Assembly: GCA_948566455.1 (NCBI GenBank)
Contig: CAOYQO010000012.1
Coordinates: 34,452 to 98,451 of the forward strand
DNA length: 64,000 nucleotides
From: an uncultured Phocaeicola sp.
GTDB taxonomy: Bacteria > Bacteroidota > Bacteroidia > Bacteroidales > Bacteroidaceae
Direction of reading: 5' to 3'
Positions 34,326 through 42,811 of this stretch are shown piece after piece (the stretch's first letter is position 1; every line of letters starts with the position of its first letter). The notes beneath the pieces are model-generated. The model made no database searches, was not told where the DNA came from, and saw nothing but the letters and a program-made list of their open reading frames with translations. Position numbers and translations under genes: made by a program.

Positions 34326-36713
34326 ATGATACAGCATTATCTTAAAATAGCCTTTCGGAATATACTGAAACATAAAACGCAAAGTATAATCAGCATTGTC
34401 GGCCTGGCAATAGGTCTGGTATGCTTTGCCTTGTCCACATTCTGGATACAATATGAGATGACATATGATAGTTTTCACAGGGATGCGGATCGCATCTATC
34501 TGGTACGCACGGATGATAATCAGTTCGGGGCACATTATTCCAACTTTGTACCCTATGCTTTGGGTGGCTATTTAAGAAACACTTACTCGGAAATAGAAGA
34601 CTTCTGCATATTCGAGCAACAAAGTTTCTTCACCCTAAAAAACAAGCAACAGATAGAATGTCCGTATATTGCACCCGACTCTGCCTTTATACGCATGATG
34701 GATATAAAGATTTTAGAGGGTAGCCAAGATTTCTACTTATCAAATTCAGGAAAGACAGAAGAGGTGGCTATAACAGAAGCGATGGCTCATGAGCTTTTTG
34801 GTACCACAAAGGTTGTTGGCAAAAATGTGATTACTCCCAACAATATGAAGGAATACCGCATAGGAGCCGTTATAAGTGATTGGGGAAAACATTCCAATTT
34901 CAAATATTCCTTTATGGGATGGATGGGCAGTGATGACACTTCATGGGATAACAGCCACTATAGACTGCTGATAAAGGTAAAGAATGGAACTGACACACAC
35001 GCACTTTTAGAAAAGATGAACCGGAATTTCCCTGAAGAATTGAAAAGGAATAGGTATACTAATGCAACCGGAATTACCCGTTTTTATCTGGAACCTATCA
35101 CTAAATTACGCTATGCGGATGAATTTGTTCGTGGAGATGAACTCATTGTGCAATTCCGTTATATTGTTTATTTCTCAGTAACAGGAATACTCATTATTCT
35201 ATGTGCATTAGTAAACTATCTGACGATTTATATGGACTGCTTCCGCTCCCGCAAACGTGAGATGGCTTTGCGTAAAGTAAACGGGGCTTCCGAAGGTTCA
35301 TTGTTGGCATTGCTCAGTACCGATTTCTTATTTACCATCCTGCTGGCTTCAATATTGGGGATGTTTTTCATAGAACTGCTAAAGCCCTGGTTCTTACGCT
35401 ATTCCATGATTGCTGATACAGACATATCTGTTTACAATAATTGCATGATATACATAGCAGGGATGGCCATATTGGCGTTTATCGTTGCTATACTTTCTGT
35501 CTTCATATTCCGCCGCCATTCGCTACAAAATACGATACATAGCCCACACACAAGCACCATAGGACATATTTGTCGCAAGGGAAGCATTGTAGTACAACTG
35601 GTTGTCTGTATAGCATTTATCTTCTGTACCACCATTATGCAAATGCAACTCTATCATTTACGTAATGTAGATACGGGAATGGACTATCAGAACCGGGCAT
35701 CCTTGGCTATCTGGATGAATGTAGACATGAATGTGTGGGCAGAAAAAGTAAAGGCATTACCCATGGTCACCGAAGTGGTGAGACCCGTTTACTGGCCACT
35801 CATCAGCATGGGTGCCTACTCTGCTTTTAATGTCGATTCATGGGATGGTTTGGATGGTACAATTGAAAAGCCACTCGGTATAGATGAAATTCTGGCAGGA
35901 GAAGAGTTCTTCAAATTCTACAATATGCAATTGCTGGCAGGAGAGTGGGTTTCAGATAAATCGGATATCCGTGAAGTCAATATTATAGAGACAACAGCCC
36001 GGACTATGGGCTGGACGCCTGAAGAAGCAATTGGAAAGCACATCTTTTATTGTAATAAAGAAGTGACGCCTATGACCGTAATAGGAGTAATAAAAGACTG
36101 TGCTTACAAATCTCCCGCAAAAGATTTGCCACACACCGTATTTGTCAATACAAACAAATCGGAATATATGTGGCCGCGTTGTTTTGTGCTTTTCAAATAT
36201 AAGCCGGGAACCTGGGAGGAATGCCGTCGCCGCATTGAGGAGATGCAACAGTCGGAACTTCCCGACCGGAAACTTTTTTTAGATAGTGAAGAAGAACGAT
36301 ACAACAAATACCTGAAATCAGAGGATGCATTATCCGGTCTTTTGAGTTTCTCTTCATTGGTTTGTATTCTGATATCCGTGTTCGGTATCTATTCCCTGGT
36401 CACATTGACTTGCGAACTGCGGCGGAAGGAGATAGCCGTCCGTAAGGTAAACGGGGCTACAATCGGCAATATTCTGAAGATTTTCTTTAAGGAATATACT
36501 TTGCTTCTGATCATATCTTCACTGATAGCTTTCCCGGCCGGCTATATTATCATGAAACAGTGGATTGAAACTTACAATCGTCAGGTGAATATAGGAGTGT
36601 GGCCGTTCATCCTCATATTTATGGGCATTATGATAGTGATTACTCTCAGTATAGGCTGGCGTGTATGGCAAGCTGCACGGCAAAATCCGGCAGAAGTGAT
36701 AAAGAGTGAATAA
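34326..36713 (+). CDS. Double-FtsX ABC permease 6
   Basis: The 795-residue protein returns to the MIQHYLKIA subgroup, with coupling motifs REMALRKVNGAS and KEIAVRKVNGAT and the NPAEVIKSE tail. It is the last gene of unit 1, which would be one transcript of about 17 kb (19541-36713, all gaps 50 bp or less). A strong perfect hairpin follows 40 bp after its stop. Confidence 0.93.
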   Translation: MIQHYLKIAFRNILKHKTQSIISIVGLAIGLVCFALSTFWIQYEMTYDSFHRDADRIYLVRTDDNQFGAHYSNFVPYALGGYLRNTYSEIEDFCIFEQQSFFTLKNKQQIECPYIAPDSAFIRMMDIKILEGSQDFYLSNSGKTEEVAITEAMAHELFGTTKVVGKNVITPNNMKEYRIGAVISDWGKHSNFKYSFMGWMGSDDTSWDNSHYRLLIKVKNGTDTHALLEKMNRNFPEELKRNRYTNATGITRFYLEPITKLRYADEFVRGDELIVQFRYIVYFSVTGILIILCALVNYLTIYMDCFRSRKREMALRKVNGASEGSLLALLSTDFLFTILLASILGMFFIELLKPWFLRYSMIADTDISVYNNCMIYIAGMAILAFIVAILSVFIFRRHSLQNTIHSPHTSTIGHICRKGSIVVQLVVCIAFIFCTTIMQMQLYHLRNVDTGMDYQNRASLAIWMNVDMNVWAEKVKALPMVTEVVRPVYWPLISMGAYSAFNVDSWDGLDGTIEKPLGIDEILAGEEFFKFYNMQLLAGEWVSDKSDIREVNIIETTARTMGWTPEEAIGKHIFYCNKEVTPMTVIGVIKDCAYKSPAKDLPHTVFVNTNKSEYMWPRCFVLFKYKPGTWEECRRRIEEMQQSELPDRKLFLDSEEERYNKYLKSEDALSGLLSFSSLVCILISVFGIYSLVTLTCELRRKEIAVRKVNGATIGNILKIFFKEYTLLLIISSLIAFPAGYIIMKQWIETYNRQVNIGVWPFILIFMGIMIVITLSIGWRVWQAARQNPAEVIKSE

Positions 36714-36752
36714 ACGGAGCTTATAACAAAAACGTATGGGCTTATAACTTGA

Positions 36753-36827
36753 CAAGCAATGTGATTATGCAAAATAAGCAATCTTGCAGTGTAGGACATT
36801 GCTTATTTTGCATAATCACATTGCTTG
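36753..36827. repeat. 30-bp perfect inverted repeat
   Basis: Arms at 36753-36782 and 36798-36827 are perfectly complementary over 30 bp, around a 15-nt loop. No T-run follows, so it is not a classical terminator, though such a stem could stop or protect the unit 1 transcript. From here to 36956 I see nothing else. Confidence 0.75.
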
Positions 36828-36956
36828 CTATCGCCTACATTCATACTTTTCACAAGATGTATCTGTGTTTTTTCAATAGACGATAAACGATAATCAAGAT
36901 ACATATTGATAAATTAAGCGAACATAAACATGGCTTTGCAAAAGTTTTTGGAAGCT

Positions 36957-37654
36957 ATTTTAGGGGTCAAAATAGGGTCAGGGTCACTTATAACCCCGTC
37001 TGATAGTTATTTTTTCAAATAAAAACACATAAACCGCTGAATATTAAAATATTATCAATTGTTCTTATCCAGTAAAAGAGTGTTTCTCCATAGATTTAAT
37101 ATGACAGCATTTTGCACAATACGGACAATTCTTGATCAAGTAAATATAATAAACTAAAGTTTCGCATGTAGGCTGAAAGCCTTTCACTATATAGCGTAGG
37201 GCATCGCCCTACGTGCCGGATTCTCCTCTTAAGCCCTGAAGGGGCGCAATATCCGGTTATGCCCTTTCAGGGCACAGATATAGGGATGTATAATTAACGT
37301 AGGGCGATGCCCTACGCTATATAATGAAAGCCTTTCAGGCTACTTGCGAAACATGAATAATAAACAGGAAGTAAATATGGTCCGTCTCTTTGGCTACTTC
37401 TTTTTAGTCCGTGTCTTTTTTCTCTGCTTAATGCAAACATTTAAACCCCCAAAAAATGAGAACGTGCTACGAAACATTCTTTTTTAAGGAGGGAAGGAAG
37501 ATGCATCGGCAGATTACCCAGTGTAGACGGGACTAATTTCAATGCATTAGTACTAAGAGTCATATTTTTCTTTACATCACCTTAAAATGCTTCTTCATCT
37601 GTTGTGTGGATTCGGGGTTATAGGTGACCCTGACCCTATTTTGACCCCTATTTT
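36957..37654. mobile_element. 688-bp terminal-inverted-repeat (MITE-like) element
   Basis: The ends carry inverted repeats of 37-38 bp with one mismatch (36961-36998 and 37613-37650; inner word GGGGTTATA, outer word GGGGTCAAAATAGGGTCA). The flanking ATTTT (36957-36961 and 37650-37654) is a possible 5-bp target duplication, but it is low in complexity. The interior has no gene and contains the chromosomal repeat block below. It looks like a non-autonomous transposable element; I cannot name the parental family. Confidence 0.65.
37168..37343. repeat. Intergenic repeat block, copy 1
   Basis: Two 47-bp arms (37168-37214 and 37297-37343) form an inverted repeat containing the palindrome GCGTAGGGC/GCCCTACG and the word AAGCCTTTCA. 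Between them lies a second hairpin built on GCCCTTTCAGGGC. The same words in the same order occur at 48225-48415. It looks like a dispersed repeat family of this genome. Confidence 0.65.
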
Positions 37655-37886
37655 TTCCTTTTAAAAGATATAACGCATTGATATACAATCATAAATAGTA
37701 AAATATTGCTCCTTATTACGAAATTATTCAATATACAATTTTGAGAGAAAAGTGAAAGAAGTTTTCTATAACTTATAAACAAATAACTTTACATTTAATA
37801 CTATATTCCTTTAGTATTTACATCCCCAATATATTCTCTCTTCTTTGAAAACCTTTCCAATAATTGAGTAGTGCGATGTAGACAAT
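37655..37886. other. AT-rich spacer, no gene seen
   Basis: This stretch between the inverted-repeat element and the unit 2 activator dyads is AT-rich. I see no ORF, hairpin or promoter box in it. Confidence 0.4.
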
Positions 37887-37921
37887 GTGCGAATATGCAC
37901 TATTTTTGTGCAGTATAGCAC
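37887..37921. promoter_or_regulatory. Paired activator dyads, unit 2
   Basis: GTGCGAATATGCAC (37887-37900) and GTGCAGTATAGCAC (37908-37921), centres 21 bp apart, repeat the unit 1 arrangement. Confidence 0.8.
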
Positions 37922-37975
37922 ACTGCATTTACATCTTAAAGCTAATATCTATCTAATAAACAATTAGTTATATCT

Positions 37976-37992
37976 TTGGCATAAGATTTGAA
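37976..37992 (+). promoter_or_regulatory. Sigma-54 promoter, unit 2
   Basis: TTGGCATAAGATTTGAA carries GG (37978-37979), N10, then GA (37990-37991). It starts 91 bp after the first dyad. The predicted start near 38003 gives a leader of about 54 nt before the ATG at 38057. Confidence 0.78.
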
Positions 37993-38056
37993 AACTAAGT
38001 ATTAAGAATCCTATAAAAGTCATCAAGAATCAACAACAGATAAGTAAATATAAACT

Positions 38057-40375
38057 ATGATACAACATTACTTTAAGATAGCATTTCGTAATATACTGAA
38101 ATACAAGACACAAAGTATTATCGGCATCTTTGGTCTGGCAGTAGGCTTCACTTGTTTCGCCCTTGCCAACCTGTGGATACATTATGAAATGACGTATGAC
38201 GCCTACCACGAAGGAGCCGACCGGATGTATATTCTTTGCAAAGAAAGCGTATTTGGAGTAAACGGATATTCTACTTCCATGCCATACCCGGCATCGACTG
38301 TTCTGAAAAACGATTTTCCTGAGGTGGAAGCTGCATGCGCTTATACCAGATGGGGACAAAAAGTAGATCTTAAAACAAATGATTGTACGGTAGAAACCAA
38401 TAGTATACAGGCAGACTCCTGTTTCATGAAGATGTTCAATATATCCATTCTAACAGGAAGCAGGGATTTTATGTATTCCAATGACAAGATAGCCTTAACA
38501 GAAGATGTGGCCATACATTTGTTCGGTTCTACGGATGTACTGGGCAAAGAAGTTAAAAACTATAATGACGATACACTGACGATTTGTGCCATTCTCTCAA
38601 GCCTCAATCACAGTAATCTGTCATTCGGTTACTGGGGACAGGGAGAATACTTCCGCAGCTGGCAGAATGATTGGAATAATGGAAGTTTCGAAATCATTAT
38701 CAAGTTGCGTAAAGGGACTGACCCGATAGCCTTTCAGAAGAAACTTGCTGCAAATGAAACGAAAGCCGATCAGAGAGATCCCCGCAGAGTGTTCGAGGGT
38801 ATCCGGCTAATACCACTCGACGAGTATCATTATTCATCGGTTAACAGGAACCCATCTTTCCAATTCTATTATCTGATACTATTTTCCGTGGCCGGAGGTT
38901 TGGTGATTCTTTGTTCCCTGTTCAATTATCTCTCTCTGTTCATCACTCGCATGAGGATACGCGGGCGTGAGATAGAACTGCGCAAAGTATGCGGTTCCTC
39001 CATCGGAGGTATCTTTATTCTACTTTCTGTGGAGTACCTATACATCATATTGTTATCCGGTGTATTGGGTATGGCTTTTGTTGAGACGGCTTTACCCGCC
39101 TTTAAGAAACTGTCCGGGGTATCCGGAAATATTTATGGAGAATCACTTCTCTATTTTGCAGGGATCCTTTTACTGTCTTTACTTCTGTTAGTACCATTCG
39201 CCATCAGACGGTCGCACATCCGGAATAGCGGAAACAAGTACGCACTCCGTAAAGTAAGTATTGCATTCCAATTGGTAATAGGGATTCTTGTCACGTTCTG
39301 CATAATAGTGATGATGAAGCAAATCTATTTTCTTACGAATGTGGATTTAGGATGGGAAAGAAAGAATATAGCTTCCATCAATCTTTTATATCCGGACAAT
39401 GATTTTGAAACCATTGCTGATAAAATCAGGCAATTCTCATGTACAAGGGAGGTAGTGACCGGACATTGTTGCCTATTGCCTAAATCATCAGGCTTTTCAC
39501 AAACTTTCGACAATTGGGACGGAAAAGAAGATGCGGCGAAAAGTATAGATATGCTATGTCTGTGGAATTGTGAAAAGACAGTGTCCTTCTACAATCTGAA
39601 ACTGCTGGAAGGGGAGATAGTAAAGCCAACAGAAACGAATAGCATAATGATTAATGAATCGGCCGTAAAAGCACTTGGAATGAGCGACCCAATTGGTAAG
39701 AAACTTTACCAGAAGGGCAGAACATGGACCATTGTAGGCATAATTAAAGACTTCCACATCACGGCACCGACAGAACCGGTGCAACCCTATACTTTGGTTG
39801 CAGTGGATATTCTTAAGGGTATAGGATTTTCTTTAGGAAAAGGGCAAATCTTAATCAAGTTTCATGATGGCAGATGGAAAGAACTGAAAAACCGGATAGA
39901 CAGCATATTCAGCCGGGAGTATCCGGAAGTGAGATATAGATTATACAACACAGAAGAAGAGTATGGCGAATATCTCAAGTCCGAAGATGCACTGATAAAG
40001 TTATTGAGCTTTGTTGCCATGGTTTGTGTACTTATTGCTGCTTTCGGTATCTTTTCTCTGATTACTTTGAGTTGCGAGCAAAGACGCAAAGAGATAGCTG
40101 TACGCAAGGTGAATGGAGCTACAATTCGGGATATTCTAATTATGTTTATAAAGGAATACATACTTCTGCTCCTTATTGCAGCTGCCATCGCATTCCCGAT
40201 AGGGTATGTCCTGATGAAACGCTGGCTTGAAAACTATATAGAACAGACCACAATTAATGCTTGGATATATTTAGTCATAGCCGGTGGCATAGCCATAATT
40301 ATCTTTGCATGTATCGGCTGGCGAGTGTGGCAGGCGGCACGGCAGAACCCGGCGGAAGTAATTAAGAGTGAATAA
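38057..40375 (+). CDS. Double-FtsX ABC permease 7
   Basis: The 772-residue protein belongs to the MIQHYFKIA subgroup. The first coupling motif is altered (REIELRKVCGSS) and the second is standard (KEIAVRKVNGAT). The first 55 or so codons are nearly the same as in permease 8, which follows directly, so the two are a recent tandem pair. It is the first gene of unit 2. Confidence 0.93.
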   Translation: MIQHYFKIAFRNILKYKTQSIIGIFGLAVGFTCFALANLWIHYEMTYDAYHEGADRMYILCKESVFGVNGYSTSMPYPASTVLKNDFPEVEAACAYTRWGQKVDLKTNDCTVETNSIQADSCFMKMFNISILTGSRDFMYSNDKIALTEDVAIHLFGSTDVLGKEVKNYNDDTLTICAILSSLNHSNLSFGYWGQGEYFRSWQNDWNNGSFEIIIKLRKGTDPIAFQKKLAANETKADQRDPRRVFEGIRLIPLDEYHYSSVNRNPSFQFYYLILFSVAGGLVILCSLFNYLSLFITRMRIRGREIELRKVCGSSIGGIFILLSVEYLYIILLSGVLGMAFVETALPAFKKLSGVSGNIYGESLLYFAGILLLSLLLLVPFAIRRSHIRNSGNKYALRKVSIAFQLVIGILVTFCIIVMMKQIYFLTNVDLGWERKNIASINLLYPDNDFETIADKIRQFSCTREVVTGHCCLLPKSSGFSQTFDNWDGKEDAAKSIDMLCLWNCEKTVSFYNLKLLEGEIVKPTETNSIMINESAVKALGMSDPIGKKLYQKGRTWTIVGIIKDFHITAPTEPVQPYTLVAVDILKGIGFSLGKGQILIKFHDGRWKELKNRIDSIFSREYPEVRYRLYNTEEEYGEYLKSEDALIKLLSFVAMVCVLIAAFGIFSLITLSCEQRRKEIAVRKVNGATIRDILIMFIKEYILLLLIAAAIAFPIGYVLMKRWLENYIEQTTINAWIYLVIAGGIAIIIFACIGWRVWQAARQNPAEVIKSE

Positions 40376-40388
40376 AAAAAAGCGAACT

Positions 40389-42677
40389 ATGATACAACAT
40401 TATTTTAAGATAGCATTCCGTAATATACTGAAATACAAAGCACAAAGTATTATCAGTATCCTTGGTCTGGCAGTAGGTTTCACCTGCTTCGCACTTGCCA
40501 CCTTATGGATACATTATGAAATGACGTATGACGATTTCCATGAGGGAGCAGATAGAATATATTTTGTCGGCCGAAAAAATCTTGTTGAAAACGAAAATAC
40601 AATCTTTGCTTCATCCCGCCTGCCTTACGCAGTACACAAGCAACTGAAACTGGATTTTCCGGAAATAGAATCATCATGCGTATGGGATTATGGCAGAATG
40701 CAAATAGACAGTATTCAAGCTCCGGATGTCTCCCTTGCCCGTATCGACTCTTCCTTCATAAAAATGTTTAATGTTAAAATTCAGGAAGGAAGTAGTGTTG
40801 ATTTTCTATATTTTCCTGATAAAGTAGCAATCACCGAAGAGGCAGCTATAAAACTTTACGGACATACATCCGTAATAGGAAAGAAAGTCAATGAACGGCA
40901 AACTATTTGTGCAGTTGTATCCGGATTTGGCAAACATACAAATTTGCCGTATGACTTCCTTGGTAATCTCATACAAACGACTGACCCGACAACGGAAAAC
41001 TATACAACTCTTATTCGGCTACGTAAAGGAACCAATGTGGATGCATTCCAAAGAAAATTAGCAGAAGCTAAAATAGAAATAAAAAACAACCAAGGTAGAA
41101 CGGATATCAGCAAAAATCTCGGTATGGTTCCTATTATGGAATATCATTACAGACCTCAAAATATTGCTATACAGATTCATTATTTGAAATTATTTGCTGC
41201 TATAGGCGGACTCGTTATTTTTTGTTCACTGATTAATTATTTATTCTTATTCGCCTCCCGCCTGCATATACGTGCAAGAGAAATCAATCTTAGGAAGTTT
41301 TGCGGATCATCTATGAGTCATTTGTATCTGATGCTGACTATAGATTTTTTGCTTATCCTGCTGTTTTCCGGTTTATTGGGTATGTTTTTTATAGAACTCT
41401 CCTTCGAAGCCTTTAAAGAGTATTCGGAGGTAGAAGGAAATATTTATACTGAAGCCTCGCTGTACTTTGTAATCATAAGCATCCTGGCTCTTTGTATGGC
41501 ATCTCCTATTATTTTAAAACATAAAAATACTATTAAAGGAAATCGGCATTTATTCCGCAAATTCGCCCTTATACTTCAATTCAGCATCGGTTTGCTTTTC
41601 ATTTTTAGCATAACTGTGCTTATAAAACAGACTCATTTTCTACGAAATACAGATGTTGGCATCGAAAGAAAAGGTATTGCAACCATGACTTGTTGGAATA
41701 CATCAGAAGGAGAATTAGCACAAGTTAATCATGAAATCAAAAAAATGCCCTTTGTAAATGAAACTTTGCTTAATGCCTGTAGCCTCATACCTTTTAGAGG
41801 AAATGTTGCAGGAGTCTTCTCTTATTGGGATGATAAGAAAGAAGAAGATGCTCCTGTTGCATTTAACATTATGTATCACACACTGGAACTGGTACGTTTT
41901 TATGGAATAAAACTAAAGGAGGGAGAAATGCTGAATGAGGATGATACGGACAGAATACTGATTAACGAAACAGCGGTTAAAAAACTTGGAGTGCAACATC
42001 CGTTAGGCATGAAGATAGGCATGTATACAGTTATTGGTGTCGTAAAAGACTTTCATAATACTGCTCCTACTGTACCTATACATTCAATGATGTTTCTTCA
42101 GAATGTTCACTCCGGCGACACCAAAGGTCCTTGGTGTTGTGAAACTGATATTATAGTTAAATACGAAGTTGGTCAATGGAAAGAACTTAAACAAAATGTT
42201 GATTCCATTATGGAACTCCAATTACCGGGCAGACATTATATCCTGCTTGATGCTGAGGAAGAGTATGAAAAAGAGATACAATCGGAAAACTCGCTCATAA
42301 AGGTATTGGGAGTTATGTCTACAGTTTGTATCCTAATATCGGCTTTTGGCATATTTTCTTTTGTAACCCTCAGTTGCGAACAACGTCGCAAAGAAATTGC
42401 CGTTCGTAAGGTGAATGGAGCCACAATGAAAAATATACTTTACATGTTTGCAAAAGAATATTCGATTTTATTAGTCGTTGCCTCTATTTTTGCCTTTCCT
42501 TTAGGATACGTATTGATGAAACGTTGGTTGGAAGATTACGTAGAACAAACCAATATAAGCGCATGGATATATTGCGTGATATTCATTGGCACCGCATTTA
42601 TTATAATTCTTTGTATCGGCTGGCGCGTATGGCAGGCTGCACGGCAGAATCCGGCGGAAGTGATAAAGAGTGAATAA
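40389..42677 (+). CDS. Double-FtsX ABC permease 8
   Basis: The ATG at 40389 gives 762 residues; a GTG at 40368 overlapping the previous stop is less likely because homology to the other permeases starts at MIQHYF. The first coupling motif is REINLRKFCGSS, sharing the CGSS change with permease 7; the second is KEIAVRKVNGAT. Its stop lies four bases before the dyads of unit 3, so unit 2 ends as the next control region begins. Confidence 0.93.
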   Translation: MIQHYFKIAFRNILKYKAQSIISILGLAVGFTCFALATLWIHYEMTYDDFHEGADRIYFVGRKNLVENENTIFASSRLPYAVHKQLKLDFPEIESSCVWDYGRMQIDSIQAPDVSLARIDSSFIKMFNVKIQEGSSVDFLYFPDKVAITEEAAIKLYGHTSVIGKKVNERQTICAVVSGFGKHTNLPYDFLGNLIQTTDPTTENYTTLIRLRKGTNVDAFQRKLAEAKIEIKNNQGRTDISKNLGMVPIMEYHYRPQNIAIQIHYLKLFAAIGGLVIFCSLINYLFLFASRLHIRAREINLRKFCGSSMSHLYLMLTIDFLLILLFSGLLGMFFIELSFEAFKEYSEVEGNIYTEASLYFVIISILALCMASPIILKHKNTIKGNRHLFRKFALILQFSIGLLFIFSITVLIKQTHFLRNTDVGIERKGIATMTCWNTSEGELAQVNHEIKKMPFVNETLLNACSLIPFRGNVAGVFSYWDDKKEEDAPVAFNIMYHTLELVRFYGIKLKEGEMLNEDDTDRILINETAVKKLGVQHPLGMKIGMYTVIGVVKDFHNTAPTVPIHSMMFLQNVHSGDTKGPWCCETDIIVKYEVGQWKELKQNVDSIMELQLPGRHYILLDAEEEYEKEIQSENSLIKVLGVMSTVCILISAFGIFSFVTLSCEQRRKEIAVRKVNGATMKNILYMFAKEYSILLVVASIFAFPLGYVLMKRWLEDYVEQTNISAWIYCVIFIGTAFIIILCIGWRVWQAARQNPAEVIKSE

Positions 42678-42680
42678 ATG

Positions 42681-42715
42681 GTGCGTATTCGCACTGCTTA
42701 TGTGCAGTATAGCAC
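42681..42715. promoter_or_regulatory. Paired activator dyads, unit 3
   Basis: GTGCGTATTCGCAC (42681-42694) and GTGCAGTATAGCAC (42702-42715) again have centres 21 bp apart. The second dyad is identical to that of unit 2. Confidence 0.8.
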
Positions 42716-42770
42716 ACTATCTGAATATTATTTTCACATGTACATGTTTAATATACAATACATTACAAGT

Positions 42771-42787
42771 TTGGCATAAGATTTGAA
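42771..42787 (+). promoter_or_regulatory. Sigma-54 promoter, unit 3
   Basis: TTGGCATAAGATTTGAA, identical to the unit 2 promoter, carries GG (42773-42774), N10, then GA (42785-42786). It is 92 bp from the first dyad. The predicted start near 42797 leaves a 15-nt leader, as in unit 1. Confidence 0.78.
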
Positions 42788-42811
42788 ACCTATTATTAAA
42801 ATAAATATACC

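Noticed and set aside
37168..37343. CRISPR-like array
   Set aside because: The repeated words form an inverted repeat and are not evenly spaced direct repeats with unique spacers; no cas gene is nearby.
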